A DNA stretch of 11,471 nt from JAKQDP01 sp964536975 (GTDB lineage Bacteria > Patescibacteriota > Patescibacteriia > 2-01-FULL-39-33). The notes under the pieces are model-generated. The model did not search any database. It had not been told where the DNA came from and saw only the letters and a list, made by a program, of their open reading frames with translations. Below are positions 1 through 7,313 of this stretch, in pieces; the stretch's first letter is position 1, and every line of letters starts with the position of its first letter. The stretch spans positions 1-11,471 of the forward strand of contig CAZHYS010000019.1 in the NCBI GenBank assembly GCA_964536975.1, in the 5' to 3' direction. Position numbers and translations under genes: made by a program.

Positions 1-930
1 AATGATTTGGATTATTCTGCCGATTATAAGCCGTTTGGCTCTATTGTCCCGCCGAGCGATTATCCGGCTGATCCGGCTTATTGGGACAGCCGCACACTGA
101 CTGATTCTTATGATTCTACCACTTCCGGCAACCAGCCGCTTTATAATGAAGCGCCGCGGACAATGACTTATGACGCGCCGTATCAGGCCAGATTCGGCTA
201 TAGCCACAGGAAGGATGATATCAAAGAGATTTTTGCCAAGAGTTATGGCCACTGGGTGTGGAAGGGAAATCAAAGCAACGGTTATTACAAAAAAGAACCC
301 AGCGGCAACTGGACCATTCCAAACGATCAATGCGATGGCAATGTCCGGCCGGCTGACCCGCACAGCAATGACGCCTATTGCTATATTTTGCCGCGGATTG
401 AGAATGTTATTTTGACTGGCGGGAGCAGCCAGTTGGCTGACGATAGCAGCGTGCGTTTTGTCAGAAATGGTTCGGTCAAACTGGGATTTAATATTGATAT
501 TGATGAAAATCAATTGCCGATAAACTCCTATACAGTTGACTGGGGCGATGGTTCGGTCGCTTCGGTTTCGGGAGTTTCTCTGCGCGATCGGGCGAGCGAG
601 GATTACCAGTTTGAGCTTTATCATCATTATAATTACGCTGATTTGGTGAAAAAAGACAAGAGTAGTAGCTACATATTCTGCGGCAGCGGGGACAATAAAT
701 ATGTTGATGCGGGTTATGGCCTATTTGACGCTGACGGCGATGGCACGGTTGAACCGGCAGTGACCAATGATCCGAGAGACTCGGTGGTGCCGAAAGGATC
801 TTGCATTGTCAAGGTGAATATTTCCGTTCGCGACAATTGGCGCCTTTCCAAGTATACCGCCAATCCGACAAACTTAGCCGACAAGAGAATCCAAAACACT
901 TACGGCTGGGTGGTAGTGAAAAGCAATTAA
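1..930 (+). CDS. Secreted/surface protein with PKD-like region, 5'-truncated
   Basis: The reading frame is open from base 1 with no stop, so the true start and any signal peptide lie outside the window; 309 codons are visible. The first ~125 residues are rich in Tyr, Asp, Pro and Ser, as in exported proteins. Residues about 130-305 look like a PKD-type beta-sandwich: DWGDG at 180-184 and a Tyr-His-His-Tyr motif at 207-210 match the two hallmark PKD strands. A DxDxDG loop at 243-248 resembles a calcium-binding loop. Four cysteines (in NDQC, AYCY, IFCG and GSCI contexts) could form disulfides outside the cytoplasm. No membrane segment is seen in the visible part. It sits 22 bp before the VirB6-like gene, probably in the same operon, so a surface or pilus-associated role in the secretion-like machine is plausible but inferred. 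The exact function is not recognised. Confidence 0.7.
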   Translation, partial: NDLDYSADYKPFGSIVPPSDYPADPAYWDSRTLTDSYDSTTSGNQPLYNEAPRTMTYDAPYQARFGYSHRKDDIKEIFAKSYGHWVWKGNQSNGYYKKEPSGNWTIPNDQCDGNVRPADPHSNDAYCYILPRIENVILTGGSSQLADDSSVRFVRNGSVKLGFNIDIDENQLPINSYTVDWGDGSVASVSGVSLRDRASEDYQFELYHHYNYADLVKKDKSSSYIFCGSGDNKYVDAGYGLFDADGDGTVEPAVTNDPRDSVVPKGSCIVKVNISVRDNWRLSKYTANPTNLADKRIQNTYGWVVVKSN

Positions 931-952
931 AAATTTTGACTAAGCGATAGAA

Positions 953-3811
953 ATGAAATTTTTGAAAAAAAATCCAAAGAGACTGATCGTAGCGCTGTTT
1001 TTAGCAGCGGTGTTTATGGTCGTGTTTTGTCATGGCGTTTATGCGACCGATCCAACGATTACTGGCACCGGCGCAGCTAATAATAGTACCAATGGAGAAA
1101 CAGAAAATAATGAGACTGGAAATACCATGGCGACGGTTTTAGCATGGATTTTCTATTATCTAGCTGCCGGGTTAGGGTTGCTTTTGGATCTCATTTTAGA
1201 AGTTTTGTTACGTGCTGCTAAATATAATGATTTTCTCAATCAGGCGGCCGTAACCAATGGCTGGATCATCGTGCGAGATGTCTGCAATAATTTTTTTATC
1301 GTTATTCTGCTCGTCATCGCGGTCGGTACGGTTTTGCGAGTACCAAGGTACCAATACAAAGAGCTTTTGCCGAAACTGCTAGTAATGGCGGTGTTGATCA
1401 ATTTTTCCAAGATGTTTGCCGGCATAATGATTGATTTCGCCCAGGTGGTAATGCTAACTTTTGCCAACCCCTTGGCTCAGACAGAGGGCAGGAACATAAT
1501 TTTGGCAGCAATTAATTTGCCGGCCGCCTATAGCTTCAAAGGATTGGTGAATAACATGGAGGCGGGTATTAATGTTTTTGATGTTTTAGTCGCGTTAATT
1601 TTTGCTTTGGTGGTTACGATAGTAGTGATAGTAGTATCGGCGATTATTACGGTTATTTTGATTTATCGGATTGTAATGTTGTGGTTTCTAGTCATCCTTT
1701 CGCCAGCCGCGTTTTTCTTGAGCACTTTTCCGCGCGGCCAACAGTACGCCGGCCAATGGTGGTCACTGATGGGTAAGTATTTGACAGTCGGGCCGGTAAT
1801 GATATTCTTTTTGTACTTATCGCTATTTACCATGTCCAATATGGTGGGCAATGACAGTTTTTCCAGTAGCGCTATAGATAACAACAAAACAATGGGTACC
1901 GCCATTGATAACACTGAAATGGCGACTATTACAAAGGACGGTGTTGAGCTTGAAAAAGTCAAATTTTCCGATTTAGCCTCAACTAAAGGAATTTTTAACT
2001 TTATGATTGTCATTGGCCTCATGGTTGGCTCATTGGTAATGGGCCAGCAAGCCGGTGTGGCCGGCGGGCAGTGGGCAGGGAAGGGAATGAATCTCTTAAA
2101 TAATATAAGGAAGGGCGCATTTAATAAAATTGGCGATGCCACTGGTGTTAATGCGGTTGTTGGCGGCGCCAAGAAGTATTGGAACAGCCGGCAGGCGGTT
2201 ATTCAGACCAGAAGAGAAGAGGCGTCCGACAAAGTGGCGGAAAGAATCGGTACCGGACTAGCCAAGACTAAGGAAACAATCGCCAAGCCGTTTAAGGGCA
2301 CATGGAATAGAATTACGGGTCAGAAAAATATTGATGACTTAACCAAGAAAGAAGCGGAAGAGAGAACTAAAATTGAGGAACATAAAGAAAATATTGACAA
2401 TATTAAAGCGGGTAGAAACTTTACTGATGAAAAGGGATTTCAGTACACAAGAAATGCTATAACCGGTGCATGGGCAGTAAAGGATTCAAACGGAAAGAAT
2501 GTTGGGGAGGTTGAGAAAAATGAAGATTTACAAAGAATTATTACGTCTGACAGTCAAGACAAGTTACTTCAGGGAGGGCCTACAAGTGAGTTTGAAAATG
2601 ATACTTATATATACAGGAGGAACTCCTTGGGCTGGAGGAGGATAAGAAAGAGTGACCATCATATGGAGGTTGACAGGTTAAACCCAGGCCAAGTGGCGGC
2701 AGAGTTAGGTGGTATAAGTGAAAAGGATTTAGAATCAACCGGAGCAAGTCTAAAAAATGCAAAAAGGTGGCAAAAAATTGCCAAGACAGCCGGTGCTGGT
2801 CTTGGTATGGCCGGCGGTCTAGGTTTTGGTTTAATGGGTGGGCCGGCGGCGTGGATGACGCTTTTGGCTACGGTTGGCGGTGCTGCCGGAACATATAAGC
2901 TGGGACAGGCGATTGGTGCTGCCGGTGAGGTTGATTATAAAGCTGTTTCCAAATATCGTCAGTCAAAAGTGGCTGATGAGAGGGGAAAAATGAAAGATAT
3001 GGATAACAATGAAGTTTTAGCTACCATGGATAACGAGAGTAAGGACAAATTTACTAGAGCGGCGGCGGCGATGGAAGCGTTGAGCCGTAACTTATTAAGT
3101 TTAGAAAAAGCAAAGAAGGTTCGTGATGACATTCAGAAAAAATTTGAGAAAGAAAAGGGTCTTGTTTCCCAACTTAAGTCAATAATGGAAAAAAACTATG
3201 TTGGCGGGACAAAGTTATTTGAGGATGCCAGCATTAACCCTTCTGATGCTAAATACAAAACTCCGGAGGCAAGGTTGGAAGCTCAAAGGAGAAAAGCTGC
3301 CGCCCAAAAATCTATTCAGGAAGGATATCAAAACGGCACCTACAAGATAAAGGATATGGATTCCGGATCGTTGAGGGATAGTGTTGGCGCAGCCGCCGCA
3401 GGATTAAGCGGCTCATCTTTTGTTAAACAGTATAAAGATGCCTCTGATTCTCAGAAGACGATTATTAAGGAGGCTCTAAAGAAAGACATCAGCATGGAAG
3501 CCAAGAAAAAATTGGCCTTGTTAGAGGGGGTAGCGGGGGCATGGGATTTGACAAATCTGGCACAACTGAACCAAGCATCTGATTTTACCAGCAAATTAAG
3601 TAGAGAAGATTTGATAGATTTAATCAATAAGAATCCAAACGGTCTTTTGGAAGCAGTCGTTGGAGCGGGTGGTACTCATGGAGCCCCTGCGGGCGGAACT
3701 TATAAATTATCCGAGGCGGTCAAAAGGTCATTAGAAAATGATTCCAGTCCGGTAGCTGAGCACATTAGAAGTCACTTCGGCCTTCCGGCCTCCGGCACAA
3801 AAATACCATAA
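953..3811 (+). CDS. VirB6/TrbL-like polytopic membrane protein with long C-terminal extension
   Basis: Likely inner-membrane channel component of a type IV secretion-like system. The N-terminus is a signal-peptide-like segment (KKNPKR, then a hydrophobic run at 11-27, possible cleavage after VYA at 31). Membrane segments lie at about 60-86, 111-129, 138-170, 205-258 (two or more helices), 274-293 and 346-364. This fits the TrbL/VirB6 pattern, including the RxVMLWFLVILSPAAFF stretch near 239-255. Residues 370-952 are a polar, Lys/Glu-rich tail with predicted helices around 410-485 and 700-800, broken by a Gly/Ala-rich hydrophobic patch at 612-658. At 952 residues it is far longer than a typical VirB6 (about 300) and resembles the 'extended VirB6' type. 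There is no Shine-Dalgarno before the ATG. The stop is followed after 2 bp by the next ATG, suggesting coupled translation. The family call rests on topology and context, since VirB6 proteins diverge strongly in sequence. Confidence 0.75.
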   Translation: MKFLKKNPKRLIVALFLAAVFMVVFCHGVYATDPTITGTGAANNSTNGETENNETGNTMATVLAWIFYYLAAGLGLLLDLILEVLLRAAKYNDFLNQAAVTNGWIIVRDVCNNFFIVILLVIAVGTVLRVPRYQYKELLPKLLVMAVLINFSKMFAGIMIDFAQVVMLTFANPLAQTEGRNIILAAINLPAAYSFKGLVNNMEAGINVFDVLVALIFALVVTIVVIVVSAIITVILIYRIVMLWFLVILSPAAFFLSTFPRGQQYAGQWWSLMGKYLTVGPVMIFFLYLSLFTMSNMVGNDSFSSSAIDNNKTMGTAIDNTEMATITKDGVELEKVKFSDLASTKGIFNFMIVIGLMVGSLVMGQQAGVAGGQWAGKGMNLLNNIRKGAFNKIGDATGVNAVVGGAKKYWNSRQAVIQTRREEASDKVAERIGTGLAKTKETIAKPFKGTWNRITGQKNIDDLTKKEAEERTKIEEHKENIDNIKAGRNFTDEKGFQYTRNAITGAWAVKDSNGKNVGEVEKNEDLQRIITSDSQDKLLQGGPTSEFENDTYIYRRNSLGWRRIRKSDHHMEVDRLNPGQVAAELGGISEKDLESTGASLKNAKRWQKIAKTAGAGLGMAGGLGFGLMGGPAAWMTLLATVGGAAGTYKLGQAIGAAGEVDYKAVSKYRQSKVADERGKMKDMDNNEVLATMDNESKDKFTRAAAAMEALSRNLLSLEKAKKVRDDIQKKFEKEKGLVSQLKSIMEKNYVGGTKLFEDASINPSDAKYKTPEARLEAQRRKAAAQKSIQEGYQNGTYKIKDMDSGSLRDSVGAAAAGLSGSSFVKQYKDASDSQKTIIKEALKKDISMEAKKKLALLEGVAGAWDLTNLAQLNQASDFTSKLSREDLIDLINKNPNGLLEAVVGAGGTHGAPAGGTYKLSEAVKRSLENDSSPVAEHIRSHFGLPASGTKIP

Positions 3812-3813
3812 AT

Positions 3814-4845
3814 ATGATCAAGATAGACAGCTCAAAATTTTTTGATTATGTTTCCAATCTTCCAGCCGAGGCGGAGTTTTATTTTTACTCTCAGTCCGCC
3901 GGTGGCGCCTTGACTGACATAAAGGAAAAATATCAGCCCGCCGATGGAAATTATTTTTTTGATCTATTTAATTTCTATACAGTCAAGGATTTTAATTTTG
4001 CCGATTTAAAAATTGAGCTCAAGAATCAATTTAATTCTTCTGCTGATGAAGAAATTAAGCTCATGGCCATTGATTTTATCGGCATGCTTTTTCTACCGTT
4101 AAGTAATTTTCTACGGGACAAAAAAATAGAACAACAATTTTTTGCTTTAGGCGGAAATGGTAGAAATTATCGCTCTTATGTTGATGGTTTTGCGGGTGAG
4201 CTGGAGGATAAGCAGCTTGATTTAATGGAGATTATCGTTGAGTCATTTGATAAAAAGGTTAATAAGAATGAGGAAATGAAGGAATTGGATGATTTATTAG
4301 CCAATGATTTATTAACACTATTAAATGATCGTGACCAGGAGAGGATGGCTATTATTAATGGCGAAATTATGTATTTTTTATCTAATTTTCCTGATTTCAA
4401 AAATAGATTGGTAAGTGATTTAATTGACAATAAAGAAAAAATAGGCGAAATTAATATTAGCTTGTCTGGAGATACGGCTGAGCCGACTGTTGGCAAGTGG
4501 TTGCTGGATTTTATCAGTAAAAAGGGCAGTAACTATTTTGACAATGTCGTTTTATCGGATTATTTGGCCAATTCTGTTAACGCTCGTCAATTAAACAATG
4601 ATGACAAGAAGGTATTGGCAAAAATTTTGGTGCTATACCGGAACTTGAAATTTTTCCCGGAGAGTATGGAAAATTTACCGCCAGAAAAATGGGGTATTAT
4701 CCCGATTGAAATAAGTCGAGAATCGGCCGAGACGATAATCCCGCCGGTTGAGATGGGGGATGAGGCGGAGTTTGACGAGTCCAGTCTGACTCCCTTGGAG
4801 CTCAAGGCGCTCGGCGAGCAGAAAAATAAATCCGACAGGATTTAG
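3814..4845 (+). CDS. Hypothetical acidic soluble protein in secretion-like operon
   Basis: 343 residues that I do not recognise. There is no signal peptide and no membrane segment, so it is probably cytoplasmic. Aromatic-rich stretches occur in the first 60 residues (FFDYV, FYFYSQ, YFFDLFNFY). The middle is helical with many Asp/Glu/Leu (about 120-190), and the C-terminus is acidic and probably disordered (about 310-343). The ATG lies 2 bp after the stop of the VirB6-like gene, with no Shine-Dalgarno, so translation is probably coupled to it. Position between the VirB6-like and PrgI/VirB4 genes suggests a lineage-specific partner of the machine, perhaps binding the long VirB6 tail; this is inference from context only. 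Codon use is AT-rich like the 3' half of the VirB6-like gene. The frame is intact and coding is well supported. Confidence 0.75.
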   Translation: MIKIDSSKFFDYVSNLPAEAEFYFYSQSAGGALTDIKEKYQPADGNYFFDLFNFYTVKDFNFADLKIELKNQFNSSADEEIKLMAIDFIGMLFLPLSNFLRDKKIEQQFFALGGNGRNYRSYVDGFAGELEDKQLDLMEIIVESFDKKVNKNEEMKELDDLLANDLLTLLNDRDQERMAIINGEIMYFLSNFPDFKNRLVSDLIDNKEKIGEINISLSGDTAEPTVGKWLLDFISKKGSNYFDNVVLSDYLANSVNARQLNNDDKKVLAKILVLYRNLKFFPESMENLPPEKWGIIPIEISRESAETIIPPVEMGDEAEFDESSLTPLELKALGEQKNKSDRI

Positions 4846-4848
4846 TTG

Positions 4849-4862
4849 TCCCTGATAAGGGA
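4849..4862 (+). other. Small hairpin in the 50-bp spacer
   Basis: TCCCT (4849-4853) and AGGGA (4858-4862) form a 5-bp perfect stem around a GATA loop, just after the TAG of the upstream gene. No T-run follows, so this is not a convincing intrinsic terminator. A purine-rich run (AGAAGGGGGCG, ending at 4878) follows but lies about 17 nt from the ATG at 4896, too far for a standard ribosome site. It may be chance. Confidence 0.25.
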
Positions 4863-4895
4863 AGGTTAGAAGGGGGCGAAAAATATCAATATCAA

Positions 4896-6374
4896 ATGAA
4901 CCAAGACAGCTTAAAAAAATTCAATCAGTTGTCGCCAGAATTAAAGCGGAAATTTTCTTCGCCAGAGACATTACGGGCGATTGAAGACCTGGAAAGAAAA
5001 TATCGTCTGAAATTGGCGTTGGTTTTTGTCGCCTTGGCGGTCGGTGATTTGGCAATCAGTAATTTGGAGGCGTATCTTATCGGCGCCATGAATCTCTCTC
5101 CTGTTGCGGCCAAGGAAATCGCTGTTTCTTTTGCTGGATTATTGGGGCAGAGTTTGAAATCAGAGACAAAATCGGCAGTGGCGATCCGGCCGGCTTTTAC
5201 CAATCGGACGACGGCCGGGTTTGCCGCTCGACCTTCTCCATCGCTCACTTTTTCCACCGATGACGAAATAGAGGTGGATCATTATCGGCCATTGATTGAT
5301 AATTATCAAAAGGATGATTACGAATCTAGAGCAATAGAAATAATGAAGACAGTAAATTATCCGGCCGGTGATCAAGTGTTGGTAAAAAGGTTGGAAAATA
5401 TAATTGTTGCCAGACTGAAACAAGTTCGGGACGATATTGAAACATTGGAAGTATTAAAGAGAAATGCCAAAGTTGGGGGGATGGAATTTGACGAAGAACA
5501 AGCCCAGTCGCTACTCAAGATGATTAAGGCGCGGGTCGGCGGTTCAAGCTCCAGCGCGGCATCGGTGGAAAAAATTAATTTTTTTGTCCCCCAAAAGCCA
5601 TTAAGCGCCAATCGGCCGGCCATCAGCATTCAGGAAAAGGCGCGGCAAGAAGAAGAATCAAAGATAAATCTTGATTTTAATAAATTACCGCTCAAGCCGG
5701 TGCCGGCAGATTTGGATTTTTCTTCTGACGATGCCGTTCCGCCTCCTACCGCCAAGCCGGTTTTAGAGAAGACTAATTTGAATCTGCTGGAAATAGATGA
5801 GGAGGATGGTTTGCCAGTGATAAAACTGCCGGGTGACGATGATTTGATGATTAAGCCGCACCAGATAGATATCAAGCCGGCCGCTATGAGGCCAAAGCCG
5901 GCCGTGTCAGCGGCGGCAAAACCGATCGGGTCGGCTGTGTCGCCGCGTCCAACGCCTCTTCCGTCCTCTCGCCCTGTTTCCACTCCGCCGATTTTGAAAA
6001 AAATTCCCGATCACAAACCCCGCTTGGATGGAGTTAAATTTTCGCCGAAGTTAGTCGGTCCCTTGGAGGAGCTGTCAAATATGACCCTGATTGATTTTCG
6101 TCGGCTGGGCGACACGCCCCGGACAATGACAGTAGAGATAAAAGAGCGGATTGATTTACTGGAAAAAGATTCTTATGGCAAGAAATTAGCCGGTGTTGAA
6201 GCGTGGCACAGAAGCGAGGTAAACAGATTTTATCGGTTGCTCGGCCAGACCGCGATGACTGAAGGCAAAAGCGTAGAAACGATAATCAGCGAGCGTTTGG
6301 CAGAAGGTAAGCCGACTCTATCAGTGGAAGAATTCAACGCGGTGATGGAATTGAATAGGGAAATTAGGTATTAG
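4896..6374 (+). CDS. Hypothetical protein with helical ends and proline-rich linker
   Basis: 492 residues, not recognised as a known family. Residues 1-90 are helical and include a hydrophobic stretch at 39-56 (LALVFVALAVGDLAISNL) that could be a membrane or buried helix. Residues about 130-212 form a second helical block (RLENIIVARLKQVRDDIETL region). Residues about 225-385 are low-complexity, rich in Pro, Ala, Lys and Asp, and probably a flexible linker. Residues 386-492 form a compact helical C-terminal domain with conserved-looking aromatic and charged positions (DFRRLGDTPRTM, VEAWHRSEVNRFYRLLG). The layout of folded ends and a long Pro-rich middle suits a scaffold or tether. No other start codon is available in frame back to the previous stop, so the ATG at 4896 is favoured. 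It directly precedes the inserted four-helix-bundle element and then the PrgI gene, so it was probably co-transcribed with the secretion-like genes. Confidence 0.72.
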   Translation: MNQDSLKKFNQLSPELKRKFSSPETLRAIEDLERKYRLKLALVFVALAVGDLAISNLEAYLIGAMNLSPVAAKEIAVSFAGLLGQSLKSETKSAVAIRPAFTNRTTAGFAARPSPSLTFSTDDEIEVDHYRPLIDNYQKDDYESRAIEIMKTVNYPAGDQVLVKRLENIIVARLKQVRDDIETLEVLKRNAKVGGMEFDEEQAQSLLKMIKARVGGSSSSAASVEKINFFVPQKPLSANRPAISIQEKARQEEESKINLDFNKLPLKPVPADLDFSSDDAVPPPTAKPVLEKTNLNLLEIDEEDGLPVIKLPGDDDLMIKPHQIDIKPAAMRPKPAVSAAAKPIGSAVSPRPTPLPSSRPVSTPPILKKIPDHKPRLDGVKFSPKLVGPLEELSNMTLIDFRRLGDTPRTMTVEIKERIDLLEKDSYGKKLAGVEAWHRSEVNRFYRLLGQTAMTEGKSVETIISERLAEGKPTLSVEEFNAVMELNREIRY

Positions 6375-6413
6375 TTAGTCTAAAGTCTATAAAGTTATAA
6401 AGTTCATAAAGCC
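6375..6413 (+). repeat. Left inverted-repeat arm, array of ~9-nt units
   Basis: The arm is built from degenerate 8-9 nt units of the form TAAAGTCTA: AAAGTCTA, TAAAGTTA, TAAAGTTCA, TAAAGCCA. Two weaker copies (TAAAATTCC, TAAAGCCA) run on to about 6432. It pairs with the reverse complement of 6811-6850. Confidence 0.75.
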
Positions 6414-6438
6414 ATAAAATTCCTAAAGCCATATCTTC

Positions 6439-6785
6439 ATGAAAATAGAAAAATTTGAGGATATTGTCGCCTGCAAAGAGCCATGAATTTATGTTCTTTT
6501 ATATATAAAGAGTTTTGGGAGTGTCGGGACTTTGGTTTTAAAGACCAAATTCAAAGAGCATCTGTGTCAATAACTAATAATATCGCTGAGGGATTTGAGA
6601 GAAGGGGTGATAAGGAGTTTAAAAAATTTCTTTTTATCGCCAAAGGGTCTTGTGGGGAGGTTAGATCAATGTTGGTTGTGGCCCTTTCTCTTGGTTATAT
6701 TAAAAAAGACAGTTATAATAAGTTATATGAAGATTGCATAGAAGTTTCAAAATTGATTTCTGGATTTATAAAGAGTTTAAATTGA
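6439..6785 (+). pseudogene. Four-helix-bundle protein (23S rRNA IVS family), frameshifted
   Basis: The C-terminal 100 residues from the ATG at 6483 carry the family signature: FGFKDQIQRASVSITNNIAEGFER, then FLFIAKGSCGEVRS, LGYI and a final helix. Family members normally begin MKIEKFEDIVAWQ. That start is present at 6439 (MKIEKFEDIVA), but the frame ends at TGA 6484-6486 after 15 codons. Adding one G near 6472-6473 (TGCAAA to TGGCAAA) restores Trp-Gln-Arg-Ala-Met and joins both frames into a normal ~115-residue protein. So one base is missing, by mutation or sequencing error. The broken frame leaves an ATGA overlap (6483-6486), so the shorter product could still be made by reinitiation. Family proteins form small helical oligomers; free-standing copies have no settled function. 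It is more AT-rich than its neighbours and is the only gene here ending in TGA, both consistent with separate origin. Confidence 0.82.
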
Positions 6786-6810
6786 TTTATGTAATATTGT
6801 ATTTTAATTG

Positions 6811-6850
6811 AGCTTTATAGACTTTAGAAACTTTATAGACTTTTGACTAA
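6811..6850 (-). repeat. Right inverted-repeat arm, array of ~9-nt units
   Basis: Read on the minus strand it gives units AAAAGTCTA, TAAAGTTTC, TAAAGTCTA, TAAAGCTC, the same family as the left arm in opposite orientation. Its outer end is 5 bp before the ATG of the PrgI-family gene, so it forms most of that gene's upstream region. Confidence 0.75.
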
Positions 6851-6855
6851 TTCCC

Positions 6856-7305
6856 ATGGACCAAATCATCGTTCCCCAATTTTTGGATGTTGAAGACAAG
6901 ATCATCGGGCCGATCACTGTCCGTCAATTCATAGAGTTGATGATCGCCGGCTTGATTATTTTCATATTTTATAAAATTTTTGACTTTTCACTATTTGCGG
7001 TGTCTGGTTTGTTGGTGCTGGGAATCACTTTGATAGTCGCTTTTGTCAGGATAAATGGCCAGCCATTCCATTATTTTTTGCTCAATTTTTTTGCCACCTT
7101 GAAAAGCCCGAAACTGAAAGTTTGGCGCAAACAGTATTCCGACAACGAATTAATCAGAATTCGCGATGATCAGGAGATCAAAAAAAATCTGCCCAAGACG
7201 ATTGTCCGTAAGCCGGTGACTTCTTCCCGCCTGTCAGAATTATCCCTGATAGTTGATACAGGAGGAGTTTATCGGGGCGAAGAAGACTCAAACAATATTT
7301 TTTAA
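6856..7305 (+). CDS. PrgI-family protein (VirB3-like T4SS inner-membrane subunit)
   Basis: 149 residues. The N-terminus VPQFLDVEDKIIGPITVRQF (residues 6-25) is the characteristic start of PrgI-family proteins, small inner-membrane subunits found beside VirB4 in Gram-positive and CPR type IV secretion-like loci and considered VirB3-like. Two membrane helices follow at about 26-41 and 45-64. A conserved basic/aromatic stretch comes next (INGQPFHYFLLNFFATLKSPKLKVWRK split across 66-92), then a polar tail to 149. In known systems VirB3 binds the VirB4 ATPase, and the TraC-like and VirB4 genes follow here at 8- and 4-bp spacing. The ATG at 6856 matches the usual family N-terminus. It has no Shine-Dalgarno; its upstream region is the right arm of the inserted element, so its original leader may have been displaced. 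Confidence 0.85.
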   Translation: MDQIIVPQFLDVEDKIIGPITVRQFIELMIAGLIIFIFYKIFDFSLFAVSGLLVLGITLIVAFVRINGQPFHYFLLNFFATLKSPKLKVWRKQYSDNELIRIRDDQEIKKNLPKTIVRKPVTSSRLSELSLIVDTGGVYRGEEDSNNIF

Positions 7306-7313
7306 TTTTTATT

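Larger units (their letters stand above)
6375..6850. mobile_element. Putative four-helix-bundle (IVS-like) element with inverted ends
   Basis: A 476-bp block between two secretion-like genes. The outer ends are TTAGTC (6375-6380) and GACTAA (6845-6850), a perfect 6-bp inversion. Inside them an exact 15-bp inverted match (AAAGTCTATAAAGTT, 6382-6396 against 6829-6843) continues with a one-base gap into further matching, so the arms are about 39-40 bp (6375-6413 and 6811-6850). The only gene inside is of the 23S rRNA intervening-sequence four-helix-bundle family. The block begins directly after the TAG of the upstream gene and ends 5 bp before the next ATG. No clear target-site duplication is visible. 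The boundaries are seen in the sequence; mobility is inference. The spacers of about 64 bp (left) and 65 bp (right) hold the repeats and little else. Confidence 0.6.

Noticed and set aside
1663..2172. 169-codon open frame on the minus strand
   Set aside because: It lies wholly inside the VirB6-like gene, mirrors its hydrophobic segments and shows no recognisable domain or ribosome site.
6375..6432. CRISPR array
   Set aside because: Units are 8-9 nt, degenerate and contiguous without spacers, and no cas gene is present.
6466..6490. Programmed ribosomal frameshift in the four-helix-bundle gene
   Set aside because: No slippery heptamer or downstream pseudoknot-like structure is visible, and one missing G explains the break simply.
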